Origin: Saccharibacillus sp. CPCC 101409
GTDB lineage: Bacteria; Bacillota; Bacilli; Paenibacillales; Paenibacillaceae
Assembly: GCF_030518235.1 (NCBI RefSeq)
Contig: NZ_JAULSA010000001.1
Span: 744,001-808,000 of the forward strand
Direction of reading: 5' to 3'
DNA length: 64,000 nucleotides
In this document: one piece after another, positions 32,472 to 42,286 of the stretch
Numbering within the stretch: the stretch's first letter is position 1
Layout: every line of letters begins with the position of its first letter
Program-made: the position numbers and the translations under genes
The notes under the pieces: generated by a model
Seen by the model: only the letters and a program-made list of their open reading frames with translations
Told to the model about the DNA's origin: nothing
Databases searched by the model: none

Positions 32472-33656
32472 ATGAAAGACGACAGACAGCTCAAAATCGA
32501 AAGCGCGCTGGCGCAGATCGGCTCCCTTGAGGACCCTGCGACAGGCGCGGTCAATTTCCCGATCTACCATTCGACGGCGTACCGTCACCCGGGTCTCGGA
32601 CAAAGCACCGGTTTCGATTATACGCGGACCAAGAATCCGACCCGCACGGTGCTGGAAGAAGCGTCCGCCAGACTCGAATCCGGCGATGCCGGCTTTGCGT
32701 GCAGCTCCGGCATGTCGGCGCTCCAGACGATCTTCGCGCTGTTCGGACAGGGCGACCATCTGATCGTTTCGCTCGATCTGTACGGCGGCACCTATCGGCT
32801 GCTGGAACGCATTCTGTCGAAGTTCGGCGTGACGGCGTCCTACGTCGATACGAACGATCTCGACGCGATCGAGAAGCTGCGCACGCCGAATACCAAAGCC
32901 GTCTTTATCGAAACGCCGACCAATCCGCTGATGATGGTGACGGATATCGCGGCGGTGGCGGAGTGGGCGAAGCCGCACGGGATTCTGACCATCGTGGACA
33001 ATACGCTGCTGACGCCGTTCTTCCAGCGCCCGATCGAACTCGGGGCGGATATCGTCGTGCACAGCGCGACCAAATATCTGGGCGGCCACAACGACGTGCT
33101 CGCCGGGCTGATCGTCACCAAGGGCAAAGAGCTGTCCGAAGAAATGTTTTTCCTGCACAATTCGATCGGCGCCGTGTTGAGCCCGACCGATTCGTATCAA
33201 TTAATGAGGGGCATGAAAACGCTGGCGCTGCGCATGGAGCGGCACGAGCAGAACTCGCTGGCGATCGCGCGCTTCCTGCAGGAACATCCGCAGATCGAAA
33301 CCGTGTATCATCCGGGCCTGCCGGAGCATCCGGGTTATGACGTGCAGAATCGGCAGTCGAGCGGCAACACCGGCATTTTCTCGTTCAAAGTCAAAGACGC
33401 GCGCTGGATCGAGCCTATTCTGAAAAATATCCGGTTGATCGCGTTTGCCGAAAGTCTGGGCGGAGTCGAGTCGCTGATGACCTATCCGACCGTGCAGACG
33501 CATGCGGATATTCCGTTGGAGATCCGCGAAGCGGTCGGCGTCGACGAACGGCTGCTGCGCTTCTCGGTCGGGATCGAGCATATCGACGACCTGATCGCGG
33601 ATCTGGACGGGGCGCTGCAAGCGGCGCTGCGCGAAACGGAAGGAGCGGGGAACTGA
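32472..33656 (+). CDS. metI: Cystathionine gamma-synthase / O-acetylhomoserine sulfhydrylase
   Basis: A 394-residue Cys/Met-metabolism PLP enzyme. The PLP lysine is in HSATKYLGGHNDV, with YGGTYRL, TPTNPLM and the substrate arginine region LLRFSVGIEH also visible. Placed between metA and metC as in the B. subtilis metIC operon, it probably joins O-acetylhomoserine to cysteine or sulfide. ATG 32472 lies 9 nt from AGGAGG; the GTG at 32466 is too close. The 150-nt gap after metA holds a GC-rich hairpin (CGCCGC.../...GGCGGCGGCG plus TTTT) that may trim downstream expression. Confidence 0.93.
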   Translation: MKDDRQLKIESALAQIGSLEDPATGAVNFPIYHSTAYRHPGLGQSTGFDYTRTKNPTRTVLEEASARLESGDAGFACSSGMSALQTIFALFGQGDHLIVSLDLYGGTYRLLERILSKFGVTASYVDTNDLDAIEKLRTPNTKAVFIETPTNPLMMVTDIAAVAEWAKPHGILTIVDNTLLTPFFQRPIELGADIVVHSATKYLGGHNDVLAGLIVTKGKELSEEMFFLHNSIGAVLSPTDSYQLMRGMKTLALRMERHEQNSLAIARFLQEHPQIETVYHPGLPEHPGYDVQNRQSSGNTGIFSFKVKDARWIEPILKNIRLIAFAESLGGVESLMTYPTVQTHADIPLEIREAVGVDERLLRFSVGIEHIDDLIADLDGALQAALRETEGAGN

Positions 33657-33657
33657 T

Positions 33658-34935
33658 ATGACGGACGAACGCAATCCCGAAGAACTGAAAACGGGCACCG
33701 AGAAGCCGGCGCAGCCGCAGGGCCGCGCAGGCGATGCCGCGCCGAACAATCCCGGGCAGCTTCAAACGCCGCATGAAGCGGCGGAAGCGCTCAAGGACCG
33801 GCACTTCGATACGAAGCTGATCCATTTCGGCGCGGAGATCGATCCGGCGACCGGCGCGTCCAGCGTGCCGATCTACCAGGCGTCGACGTTCCACCATTTC
33901 GATATCTATAACCCGCCGCAGTACGATTACAGCCGCTCCGGCAGCCCGACCCGTCAGGCGCTCGAAGATTATATCTCGCTGCTCGAAGGCGGGGCGGGCG
34001 GCTACGCCTTCGCGTCCGGCATGGCGGCGATTTCTTCGGCGCTGATGATCTTCTCCGCAGGCGATCACCTGATCGTCACGGAGGATGTGTACGGCGGTAC
34101 ATACCGGCTGCTGACGACGATCCTGAGCCGGATGCAGATCGAGACGACGTTTGTCGATATGACCGATCTGCAGCAGATCAAAGCGGCGCTGCGTCCGAAT
34201 ACCAAAGGCGTATATATGGAGACTCCGTCCAACCCGACGCTGAAAATCACCGATATGGGCGCGATCGTCGAATGGGCGCGGGAACACGACCTGCTGACGC
34301 TGGTCGACAATACGTTTATGACGCCGTACTATCAGCGGCCGATCGAACAGGGCGTCGATATCGTGCTGCACAGCGCGACCAAGTTCCTGGGCGGGCACAG
34401 CGACGTGCTGGCGGGTCTTGCGGTGGCGCGGACGCCGGAACTGGCGGCCCGGCTCAAGCGGCTGCAGAACGGTCTGGGCACGGTACTCGGCCCGCAGGAC
34501 AGCTGGCTGCTGATCCGCGGCATGAAAACGCTGGGCGCGCGCATGGAGCGCGGCGAAGAAAGTTCGCGCAAGCTGGCGAAGTGGCTGTCGGAGCGCGGCG
34601 ATATTCCCGCGGTGTATTATCCGGGCCTGCCGGATCATCCGGGCCGGGAGATCCAGGAGAAGCAGTCCACGGGCTACGGCTCGGTCGTTTCGTTCGACGT
34701 CGGCTCCGAAGAACGCGCGAAGCGGCTGCTGAGCAAGGTCAAGCTGCCGCTCGTGGCGGTGAGCCTGGGCGCGGTCGAAAGCATCCTGTCGTATCCGCCG
34801 ATGATGTCGCACGCGGCGATGCCGCGCGAGGTGCGGCTGGAACGCGGCATCGCCGACGGCCTGCTGCGCTTCTCGGTGGGGCTTGAGAACGTGGACGACC
34901 TGATCGCCGATCTGGAGCAGGCGCTGGCCGATTAA
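33658..34935 (+). CDS. metC: Cystathionine beta-lyase
   Basis: A 425-residue paralogue of the preceding gene, with PLP lysine in HSATKFLGGHSDV, YGGTYRLL and TPSNPTLKI. About 45 extra N-terminal residues, rich in Pro, Gln, Ala and Glu, are unusual for the family. The order metA-metI-metC predicts cystathionine cleavage to homocysteine, though lyase and synthase roles are hard to separate by motifs alone. The start lies 1 nt after the metI stop, so translation is coupled. Confidence 0.9.
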   Translation: MTDERNPEELKTGTEKPAQPQGRAGDAAPNNPGQLQTPHEAAEALKDRHFDTKLIHFGAEIDPATGASSVPIYQASTFHHFDIYNPPQYDYSRSGSPTRQALEDYISLLEGGAGGYAFASGMAAISSALMIFSAGDHLIVTEDVYGGTYRLLTTILSRMQIETTFVDMTDLQQIKAALRPNTKGVYMETPSNPTLKITDMGAIVEWAREHDLLTLVDNTFMTPYYQRPIEQGVDIVLHSATKFLGGHSDVLAGLAVARTPELAARLKRLQNGLGTVLGPQDSWLLIRGMKTLGARMERGEESSRKLAKWLSERGDIPAVYYPGLPDHPGREIQEKQSTGYGSVVSFDVGSEERAKRLLSKVKLPLVAVSLGAVESILSYPPMMSHAAMPREVRLERGIADGLLRFSVGLENVDDLIADLEQALAD

Positions 34936-35069
34936 AGATCGGGGAAACGGCGCAGCCGGAGCCATGCAATAAATGTATGGCAGTCTTCAGTTTGCTAAAG
35001 GGCGGCCGCCGATTTTTCTGTTACAATTGGGACGGATTTGAACTTGAAGCGGAAAGAGAGGAACCCCCC

Positions 35070-35432
35070 ATGCAACTGGCGGCAAATATTCTGGTCGCGC
35101 TGATCGCGGTGCTGCACGTGTATATCCTGATTCTGGAGATGTTTATGTGGAACAAGCCGCGCGGGCTGAAAGCGTTTGGGCTGGATCAAAGACTCGCCGA
35201 CGAAACTGTATCGCTCGCGGCCAACCAGGGCCTGTATAACGGCTTTCTGGCGGCGGGACTCGTGTTCGGGCTTGTGTATCCGCATGCGCCGGCAAACGCG
35301 CATATTCAGATCTTTTTCCTGGTCTGCGTCATGGTCGCCGGTATTTACGGAGCGGCCACGGCCAAGAAGCAGATCCTGTTTATCCAGACCGTGCCGGCGC
35401 TGATCGCGCTGATTGCCGTTCTGCTGGCTTGA
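35070..35432 (+). CDS. DUF1304 membrane protein
   Basis: A 120-residue integral membrane protein with four hydrophobic segments. It starts MQLAANILVALIAVLHVYIL, has the conserved EMFMWNKPRG loop, and ANQGLYNGFLAAGL at the second helix, all characteristic of DUF1304, a family of unknown function. I start at ATG 35070, after AGAGAGGAA, since the upstream open frame to 34977 is polar and lacks a ribosome binding site. Confidence 0.88.
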   Translation: MQLAANILVALIAVLHVYILILEMFMWNKPRGLKAFGLDQRLADETVSLAANQGLYNGFLAAGLVFGLVYPHAPANAHIQIFFLVCVMVAGIYGAATAKKQILFIQTVPALIALIAVLLA

Positions 35433-35480
35433 TGTTGGCCGGAAGCATTCTAAGGGATTCGCCTCCTTGCGGCGACCGGA

Positions 35481-35513
35481 AGCCGGACCGTTTCGACGGT
35501 TCCGGCTTTTTTT
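35481..35513 (+). terminator. Terminator after the DUF1304 gene
   Basis: AGCCGGACCGT pairs with ACGGTTCCGGCT around TTCG with one bulge, then Ts. Confidence 0.85.
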
Positions 35514-35692
35514 ATTTTGCCCGAAATGCAGGGATTCCGAATATTTTATTCTGGGGGCAAGTGTGGTAGGATTAAATGTATTGCAGGTTCTTTTCGAATT
35601 TTAAATTTTCAAAATAGAGATTTGTATCGCAGATCGAAACAGCCCGGACCCACCATCATTTGAACTTATTTTCACAAAGGAGGCTGCATGAA

Positions 35693-36829
35693 ATGAGTGC
35701 GGTTGACACAATACTGGATAAAGCTTTAAACGGGGGACGCCTCGATGTGGAGGATACCATCGCCCTGTACGAATCGGACGAAGTCGAGAAGCTGGGGCAT
35801 GCCGCCAACCAGCTGATGCTGCGCAAAAATCCCGATCCGATTACGACATTCGTGATTGGACGCAATGTAAACTATACGAATATATGCGATGTATTCTGCC
35901 GCTTCTGCGCGTTCTACCGCCGTCCGGGCTCGCCCGAAGGCTATGTGCTGCCGGACGAGGTGATTCTGCAAAAGATCCAGGAAACCGAAGACGTCGGCGG
36001 TACGGAAATCCTGATGCAGGGCGGGGTCAATCCGGACCTGCCGTTCGAATATTATCTGAATATTCTGCGCAAGATCAAGCAGCATTTCCCGAATGTTACG
36101 ATGCACTCGTTCTCCCCGGCGGAGATTATGAAGATGCAGAAATTGTCCGGGATGTCGATGGAAGATACAATCCGCGCGATTCACGAAGCCGGCCTCGATT
36201 CGCTGCCGGGCGGCGGAGGCGAGATTCTCGACGACCGTACCCGCCGCAAGATCAGCCGTCTCAAAGGCTCGTGGCGCGATTGGATGGACGTCATGCAGAC
36301 GGCGCATAAAGTCGGCATGAACACGACGGCGACGATGGTCATCGGCTTCGGCGAATCGTTCGAGGAACGCGCCCTGCACCTGCTGAGAGTACGCGAAGCG
36401 CAGGACGAGTGTATACAAAACGGCTACAATTCCGAAGGTTTCCTGGCTTTTATCTCCTGGACGTTCCAGCCGGACAACACCAATATGAAAGTGGACAAGC
36501 AGACGCCGGAGCAGTATCTCAAGAACGTGGCGATCAGCCGCATCGTGCTCGACAATATCAAGCACTTCCAGTCGTCGTGGGTCACGATGGGGCCGGAAGT
36601 CGGCAAGATGTCGCTGCAGTACGGCTGCGACGACTTCGGCAGCACGATGATGGAGGAGAACGTGGTCTCCGCCGCCGGCACGACGCACAAAGTCAATATC
36701 GAGCAGACGCTGGATATTATCCGCGCGGCAGGCAAGACGCCGGCCCAGCGCGATACCAAATACAATATCCTCAAAGTATTCGACGACGAAAGCTACAAGA
36801 TCCAACGCGACTTTATTATGCAAAATTAG
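35693..36829 (+). CDS. mqnC: Cyclic dehypoxanthinyl futalosine synthase (MqnC), radical SAM
   Basis: A 378-residue radical SAM enzyme of the futalosine route to menaquinone. The CxxxCxxC cluster site is CDVFCRFC, preceded by VIGRNVNYTNI. EILMQGGVNPDLPFEYY, HSFSPAEI, DSLPGGGGEIL and SWTFQPDNT fit MqnC rather than MqnE. ATG 35693 lies 10 nt from AAAGGAGG; an overlapping out-of-frame ATG is at 35688. It stands alone here. The presence of this enzyme suggests that the organism makes menaquinone by futalosine rather than by the classical Men route. Confidence 0.92.
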   Translation: MSAVDTILDKALNGGRLDVEDTIALYESDEVEKLGHAANQLMLRKNPDPITTFVIGRNVNYTNICDVFCRFCAFYRRPGSPEGYVLPDEVILQKIQETEDVGGTEILMQGGVNPDLPFEYYLNILRKIKQHFPNVTMHSFSPAEIMKMQKLSGMSMEDTIRAIHEAGLDSLPGGGGEILDDRTRRKISRLKGSWRDWMDVMQTAHKVGMNTTATMVIGFGESFEERALHLLRVREAQDECIQNGYNSEGFLAFISWTFQPDNTNMKVDKQTPEQYLKNVAISRIVLDNIKHFQSSWVTMGPEVGKMSLQYGCDDFGSTMMEENVVSAAGTTHKVNIEQTLDIIRAAGKTPAQRDTKYNILKVFDDESYKIQRDFIMQN

Positions 36830-36865
36830 TAGAAGTTTCGCGGACAAAGTTTCGATAATCTATCA

Positions 36866-36907
36866 AAAACGCCCCTGCGCGAACATCGCGGCAGAGGCGT
36901 TTTTTTG
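36866..36907. terminator. Bidirectional terminator between mqnC and the iron importer operon
   Basis: AACGCC...GGCGTT stem with an inner CTGC/GCAG pairing, flanked by As on the left and seven Ts on the right, so it can serve both convergent units. Confidence 0.85.
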
Positions 36908-36967
36908 TGTTTCGAGCACAGGGGAATCGGACGGGGCCGTTTTATCCGAATTCGTTCCGTATTCCGT

Positions 36968-37993
36968 TCAGCCCGGCTTTTTGAGCAGCAGAAACAAAAA
37001 GTACGGAGCGCCGATAAAAGCGACCACGATGCCGGCCGCCAGTCCGTCCGCGCCGCCGACGTTCCGGCCGATCGTATCGGCCAGCAGCAGCAGCCAGCCT
37101 CCGGACAGCACGGATACCGGCACGAACCGCTGATGCGCCGGTCCGACCAGAGCGCGGGCGATATGCGGCGCCATCAGCCCGATAAACGCGATGCCGCCCG
37201 TCACCGATACGGCGGAGGCGGCCAGCGCGACGGCGGCCAGCAGCAGCAGGATGCGGTCGCGCTGCACGTGCACGCCCGCGCCGACCGCGGACGATTCGCC
37301 CAGCGACAGCAGATTGAGCGCTCTGGACTTGATCAGCGCATACGGGACCAGAACGATCAGCCAGGGCAGCAGGGCCAGTACGAACGGCCAGTCGGTGCCC
37401 CAGATATTGCCGGCCAGCCAGCGGGAGATAAAGTCGACTTTGACCCGGTCGACCGACGAGATCAGCACGATCATGACGCCGGACAGCGCCGTGGAGAAGC
37501 CGACCCCGGTCAGGATCAGCTTGATCGGCTGGACGCCCTCGCCGGGCTTGTAAGCGAACAGGTAGATCAGGGTCGCCGTCAGCAGCGCGCTGGCGAACGC
37601 GACCGCCGGCAGCAGGTAGACGAACGTTCCGACATCGATCGGCGCAAACAGGAAAAAGATCGCGACGCCGACTCCGGCGCCGGAATTGATGCCGACGATG
37701 CCGGGATCGGCCAGTTCGTTGCGGGTGATCCCCTGCAGGATGGAGCCCGACAGAGCCAGCGCCATCCCGGCCAGCAGCGTAACCGCGATGCGCGGCAGAC
37801 GGATCGAGAACAGTACGAATTCGTCTTTGAACGTGCCGTGCCCGAGCAGCGTCGGCAGAATCCGGTCGTAAGACACGGTGGACGCTCCCAGCCCCAGGCT
37901 GACGAAGAACGTGACCAGAATCAGCGCGGCCAGCGCGATAACGGCCAGCTGCGGTCTTTGCGGAAGCCGCATTCGGCTTGACAGAGTCTTCAT
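36968..37993 (-). CDS. FecCD-family iron-siderophore permease (second subunit)
   Basis: A 341-residue polytopic permease, about ten membrane helices. Family motifs include LPRIAVTLLAGMALALSGSILQGITRNELADPGIVG and IAFIGLMAPHIARALVG, which contacts the ATPase. The ATG at 37993 overlaps the stop of the upstream permease by 4 nt. Pairing with the next gene gives the heterodimeric channel of an Fe3+-siderophore importer. No ATPase gene is present in the operon; a shared FhuC-like ATPase elsewhere is presumed. Confidence 0.93.
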   Translation of the reverse strand: MKTLSSRMRLPQRPQLAVIALAALILVTFFVSLGLGASTVSYDRILPTLLGHGTFKDEFVLFSIRLPRIAVTLLAGMALALSGSILQGITRNELADPGIVGINSGAGVGVAIFFLFAPIDVGTFVYLLPAVAFASALLTATLIYLFAYKPGEGVQPIKLILTGVGFSTALSGVMIVLISSVDRVKVDFISRWLAGNIWGTDWPFVLALLPWLIVLVPYALIKSRALNLLSLGESSAVGAGVHVQRDRILLLLAAVALAASAVSVTGGIAFIGLMAPHIARALVGPAHQRFVPVSVLSGGWLLLLADTIGRNVGGADGLAAGIVVAFIGAPYFLFLLLKKPG

Positions 37994-39009
37994 GACAGGG
38001 ACTGCCCTCCTTTGCGCACGATAAACAGGAAGAAAGGCAGACCCAGCACCGCCACGATCGCGGCGACCGGCGTTTCCAGCGGAGCGTTGAGCATCCGTCC
38101 CAGCGTGTCGGCCAGCACCATGAAGGTGCCGCCGAATATGGCGGACAGCGGCAGGACGGTCCGGTAATCGGTGCCGGCGAATATCCGGACCAGATGCGGA
38201 ATCATCAGGCCGACGAAAGCCAGATTGCCGACAAGCGACACGGCCGCGCCGGCCAGCAGCGTAATGACGATATACAGCGCCAGCTTGATCCAGCCCGTAT
38301 TCAGGCCGAGGCCGACGGCCGTCGATTCGTTCAGGCTCAGAATCGTCAGCTGACGCGACAGCAGAACGGCAGCGGCCAGACCAGCCAGAATAATCGGCGA
38401 GACCGCCTGAAGCTGGCTCCAGGTGGTGCCGATCAGCCCGCCCGAGGTCCACATGGAGACGCTTTTGGAGATTTTGAACTCCAGGCTGATCGCTTCCGCG
38501 GCCGCCGACAGCAGCGCGGACACCGCCGCGCCGGCCAGCACCATGCGAATCGGCGCCAGCGTCTTGCCGCGCAGCGCGAGCAGTCCGAATACGAACAGCA
38601 CGCCGACCGCCGCGCCGATAAAGCAGGCGGTCATCACGCCGAAGTAGCCGGCCGCGGGCGCAAAAGCGAAGACGACGGCCAGCGCCGCGTTGGCTCCGGC
38701 GGTAACGCCGAGCAATCCGGGATCGGCCAGCGGATTGCGGGTCAATCCCTGCATGATGGCGCCGGAAACGCCGAGCGCCGAACCGACCAGCAGTCCGCCC
38801 AATTCGCGCGGCAGGCGCAGCTCGCGGATAATCGTAACGTCGCTGTTTGCGGCGCCCGAGCCGGTCAAAGCGCTCCAGATGTCCGCAAGCGAGACGCTTT
38901 TGGCGCCGACCAGGATCGCGCCGATAAATACGAGAACCATCAACGCGAAACCCAGCAGCAGTTTAAACGGAAACGAACGCGGCAGATAGGACGATACGGA
39001 CTTTTTCAT
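37990..39009 (-). CDS. FecCD-family iron-siderophore permease (first subunit)
   Basis: A 339-residue permease homologous to its neighbour, with LPRELGGLLVGSALGVSGAIMQGLTRNPLADPGLLG and LAFVGLMIPHLVRIFAG. Its start lies 9 nt after the stop of the binding-protein gene. The gene order binding protein, permease, permease is that of the Bacillus fhu, yfi or feu-type systems. Substrate is not readable; the binding protein and Fur box make an iron-siderophore the best guess. Confidence 0.93.
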   Translation of the reverse strand: MKKSVSSYLPRSFPFKLLLGFALMVLVFIGAILVGAKSVSLADIWSALTGSGAANSDVTIIRELRLPRELGGLLVGSALGVSGAIMQGLTRNPLADPGLLGVTAGANAALAVVFAFAPAAGYFGVMTACFIGAAVGVLFVFGLLALRGKTLAPIRMVLAGAAVSALLSAAAEAISLEFKISKSVSMWTSGGLIGTTWSQLQAVSPIILAGLAAAVLLSRQLTILSLNESTAVGLGLNTGWIKLALYIVITLLAGAAVSLVGNLAFVGLMIPHLVRIFAGTDYRTVLPLSAIFGGTFMVLADTLGRMLNAPLETPVAAIVAVLGLPFFLFIVRKGGQSLS

Positions 39010-39018
39010 ACGAAAAAG

Positions 39019-39996
39019 TTACTCGCCCAGGAACGATTTTTTGATGAAATCGAGCTGGTAATCCAGCGACAGCGCGTCGTTGAAATAGAAGCCCGTCGCG
39101 TCGACTTCGTACACATGGCCGGCTTTGACCGCAGGAATGTTCTTGTACGTATCGGTGTCCTGGAACGAGTTGTCGCCGGTCAGCGTTTTGCTGAAGATCA
39201 CGTAATCGCCGAGATACTCGGGCAGCACTTCCAGCGACAGATCGTAGTAACCGTCCTTGGACGTCATTTCTTTGACTTTGTCCGGCATTTTCAGGCCCAT
39301 CGCCTGATACAGCACTTCGGTGCCGCGGCCCCAGGCGTCGCCGAAGATGTACAGCTGTTTGGCGTCGCCTTCCATAACCGTAACCGTTTTGTCTTCGCCG
39401 ATCTTCGCTTTGATTTCCTTGCCGGCTGCTTCGGCGCGCGTTTTGAAGTCCTCTACCCACGCGGCGCCTTCGTCGCCTTTGTTCACGGCTTTGGATACTT
39501 CTTCGATCTGCGTCAGATAGTCGACCTTATTGTATGTATAGGTGACCAGCGGCGCGATCTGCTTGAGTTTGTCGGCATTCTTGACATCGCTCGAAGCCAG
39601 GATCAGGTCCGGCTGCAGTTCGATGATCTTCTCGATATCGTCGGCGGACACTTCGGTCGCGTTCGCGAGCTGGTCCTGGAAGTTCGGGTTGGCTTTGGTC
39701 CATTGATCGACGCCGACGACCGGAACGCCGAGCTTGAGCAGGGTGCCGGTGTAGCTGGACAGATCGACGACGCGCTGCGGATTGGCCGGTATTTCGACCG
39801 GACCCGTCTCCGACTGGTACGTCACCGTGCCCGTTTCGCTGCCGGCCGCGGCCTGGTCTTCTTTATCGGTCGCCGACGCCGTGCCCGCAGCTGCGGTCTT
39901 GCTGCCGTCCGTTTGGCCGGCGGTTTCGTTCTTGCCGCCGCACGCGCTCAGGACGAGGAGCAGAATGAGGACGAGCGGGAAAAGATATTTTTTCAT
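39019..39996 (-). CDS. Iron-siderophore ABC transporter substrate-binding lipoprotein
   Basis: A 325-residue class III binding protein (FepB/FhuD type). Signal MKKYLFPLVLILLLVLSAC ends in the lipobox LSAC. A low-complexity Thr/Ala/Gly/Asp linker follows to residue about 60. Then come RVVDLSSYTGTLLKLGVPVVGVD, the central QPDLILASSD and a C-terminal domain. I start at ATG 39996, which begins the signal peptide and has GGGAG upstream; the longer open frame to 40068 crosses the Fur box. First gene of the operon. Confidence 0.93.
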   Translation of the reverse strand: MKKYLFPLVLILLLVLSACGGKNETAGQTDGSKTAAAGTASATDKEDQAAAGSETGTVTYQSETGPVEIPANPQRVVDLSSYTGTLLKLGVPVVGVDQWTKANPNFQDQLANATEVSADDIEKIIELQPDLILASSDVKNADKLKQIAPLVTYTYNKVDYLTQIEEVSKAVNKGDEGAAWVEDFKTRAEAAGKEIKAKIGEDKTVTVMEGDAKQLYIFGDAWGRGTEVLYQAMGLKMPDKVKEMTSKDGYYDLSLEVLPEYLGDYVIFSKTLTGDNSFQDTDTYKNIPAVKAGHVYEVDATGFYFNDALSLDYQLDFIKKSFLGE

Positions 39997-40036
39997 GATG
40001 TGTAGACTCCCTTTTTGGTTTGATCTCAATCGACAA

Positions 40037-40051
40037 CGATAATCGTTATCA
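40037..40051 (-). promoter_or_regulatory. Fur box upstream of the iron-siderophore operon
   Basis: CGATAATCGTTATCA matches the 15-nt Fur consensus at 13 positions. It lies just downstream of the predicted -10 and would block transcription when iron is replete. Confidence 0.8.
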
Positions 40052-40068
40052 ATTGGTGCAATATCCAA

Positions 40069-40097
40069 ACCTTAAAGCCGTGCGGTTCGTTTGTCAA
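40069..40097 (-). promoter_or_regulatory. Promoter of the iron-siderophore operon
   Basis: On the minus strand TTGACA, 17-bp spacer, TAAGGT, with the Fur box immediately downstream. Confidence 0.65.
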
Positions 40098-40147
40098 TAC
40101 TTGAAAATGGGAGCAGCCAAAACGTTTCGCCGCCGCCCGCCAAACCG

Positions 40148-40193
40148 AAAGCCCGCTTCCGGCGCCCGAAGGCGGTTCGAAAGCGGGCTTCTA
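40148..40193 (-). terminator. Hairpin after the S9 peptidase gene
   Basis: GAAGCCCGCTTTC and GGAAGCGGGCTTTC (minus strand) pair over 10 bp around an 18-nt loop; the T-run is poor. Confidence 0.5.
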
Positions 40194-40242
40194 TTCGTTA
40201 AAAAGGTTATGCGTTTTCTCGTGCGAATCCGGAACCTCCTGT

Positions 40243-42060
40243 TCAAGTGCCGGCGTTCGCCGTTTGTTCCTTGACCGCTTTTTCAAAAAATTCAAGCACC
40301 GCGCGGTAAACCTTCATCTCGTTTTCTTTTTTGGAGAATCCGTGTCCTTCGTCATCGAGCACGATGTATTCGACGTTCGCGCCTTTATCGTTCAGCGCTT
40401 TGACGATCTGGTCCGATTCCGCTTTGACGACGCGGGGATCGTTGGCGCCCTGGATCACCAGCATCGGCCGCTTCATGCCGTCCAGGTAAGTGATCGGCGA
40501 GTAGGCCGTCAGTTTTTCTTTGTCTTTGACCGGATCGCCGACCCACTGGTTCATCAGCGGCTTCCAATGGTCCGGCACGGAGTCGATAAACGAGAACAGA
40601 TCGCTCGGCCCGAAAATATCCACGACGGCTTTGAAATAATCGGCATGGCGTCCGTGCAGCAGCAAAGCCATGTAGCCGCCGAAGCTTCCGCCCATCAGCA
40701 GCAGCTTGTCGCGATCGGCGTAGCCTTTTTCCGTGATCCAGTCGAGGCCCGCGATGTTATCGAGTCTCGGACCGTCGCCCCAGTCGCCTTCGACTTTTTT
40801 GCAGAAGTCCAGGCCGTAGCCGGTGGAACCCCTGAAGTTCGGCGCGAAGATATGGAAGCCCCGGCTGACCAGGAACTGGAACAGCGAACGGAACGCGAGC
40901 CGCTCCGCCGCCTGCGGTCCGCCGTGCGGCCACAGGATCGTATGCCCGTTGGAGGAGTCTTCCGGCGCCCGGAAGAACAACGCTTCGATCTCCAAGCCGT
41001 CGAACGACGGATACGTCAGCACTTCCGGACGCACCAGTTCTTCTTGCGGGATACCCGGCACGCCGTAATTCGTCAAAGGCGTCCAGTCGTCCGAGAAGCG
41101 CTCTTTTTTGAAAATATTGGTCGGACTGACGGAACTGCGCCCCAGCACATACAGATTGCCGCTTTCGGTTACTTTCAGCGAACCGATCGTGTCGACCGGA
41201 AGCGGAACGCCCGCCAGGGTACCGTCTTCGAGCGTGTAAGCGTAGAGATAATCCGATACGCCTTTGCTCGCCGTCAGGTACAGCAGGCCGTGTTCTTTGT
41301 CGCAGCTGACCGAAGTAAAGTCCACGCCTTCCAGCTCCAGCACTTTGGTCTTGGTCTCGGACGCGGCGTCGAATCGGGCCAGATACGTGAAATCCCCGCC
41401 CGCGTTGGTCAGGAAATAAAGTTCGCTGTCGCTCGTAAACGCGCTGTCCGTTACCGTGTATTCGCCTTCGGCGTCCGGATCGAGCGAAACGTGCTTGTCC
41501 CCGTAGCAGACAAAGCCCGGCGCATAAGTATTGGCAAAATGTTTGACGTAAACGAGGTATTCTTCTTTGGGACTGACATCGGTCAGGAATACCGGCGCGT
41601 CGCCGGAACCCTGCAGAACCGACACTTCCTGCCCGTTGCTCAGGTCGCAGCAGAGCGCGCTGAGGTAGGTCGGGTCTTCCTTGGTCGACGTGTAATACAG
41701 GCGCTTGCCGTCTTCGGACAGGATCGGCGTCATATGCCGGTGTCCTTCCTTGACGCACAGCGGAAGCAGCTCGCCGCCTCTCGGATGCAGCGCGTAAAGC
41801 TGGGAATTCTCGTCGCCGTCCCGGTCGAAACCGACCACGAGGAACCGCCCTCTTTTGTCGTATTTGATGGCATGGCAGCTCTGTCCGTTAAAAGTAAGCG
41901 GATACGGGAAAACGTTCGGAAGATCCATCGCCCACAGATCAAACTTGCCGCTGAGGTTGGTGCTGAACACAAGCTGGTCCTCGTCCGGAGCAACCGCAAA
42001 ATCTTCGATCGCGAATGTACGGAAGAACTGCTCGACATCCGGTTTTTTAAACGTTAGCAT
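40243..42060 (-). CDS. S9-family serine peptidase (prolyl-oligopeptidase/acylaminoacyl type)
   Basis: A 605-residue cytosolic peptidase. Residues about 1-340 are a beta-propeller of WD-like repeats. The alpha/beta-hydrolase follows, with the HGGPQAAE oxyanion loop, nucleophile Ser in GGSFGGY, catalytic Asp in [14 protein letters not shown] and His in [11 protein letters not shown]. It is similar to B. subtilis YuxL. There is no signal peptide. ATG 42060 follows AAGGAGGATTCC. It is a single gene divergent from the HAD gene. Confidence 0.92.
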   Translation of the reverse strand: MLTFKKPDVEQFFRTFAIEDFAVAPDEDQLVFSTNLSGKFDLWAMDLPNVFPYPLTFNGQSCHAIKYDKRGRFLVVGFDRDGDENSQLYALHPRGGELLPLCVKEGHRHMTPILSEDGKRLYYTSTKEDPTYLSALCCDLSNGQEVSVLQGSGDAPVFLTDVSPKEEYLVYVKHFANTYAPGFVCYGDKHVSLDPDAEGEYTVTDSAFTSDSELYFLTNAGGDFTYLARFDAASETKTKVLELEGVDFTSVSCDKEHGLLYLTASKGVSDYLYAYTLEDGTLAGVPLPVDTIGSLKVTESGNLYVLGRSSVSPTNIFKKERFSDDWTPLTNYGVPGIPQEELVRPEVLTYPSFDGLEIEALFFRAPEDSSNGHTILWPHGGPQAAERLAFRSLFQFLVSRGFHIFAPNFRGSTGYGLDFCKKVEGDWGDGPRLDNIAGLDWITEKGYADRDKLLLMGGSFGGYMALLLHGRHADYFKAVVDIFGPSDLFSFIDSVPDHWKPLMNQWVGDPVKDKEKLTAYSPITYLDGMKRPMLVIQGANDPRVVKAESDQIVKALNDKGANVEYIVLDDEGHGFSKKENEMKVYRAVLEFFEKAVKEQTANAGT

Positions 42061-42286
42061 GGAATCCTCCTTAGTGTCGGCCTGTCGCCGTTTATTGGAT
42101 GCTGCAAGCTTACCCTGTACTCAATTCGCCGCCCGAGCCCCGAATCCTGCCGAAGCTCGGCGAAAAACGACCACTGGACAAATGAACGACCGCGGCGGAA
42201 TTGGGTATAAGAAAGAAGAGACATAGCCGGGAACCGAATGTCGGGAAGCCGGCGGCGAAAGAATCAAACGGCGGGAGGACGAGAAA

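Noticed and set aside
37993..38452. N-terminal extension of the second permease to 494 residues
   Set aside because: The extra part is antisense-like low-complexity sequence inside the first permease; the ATGA overlap start at 37993 gives a normal-length FecCD protein.
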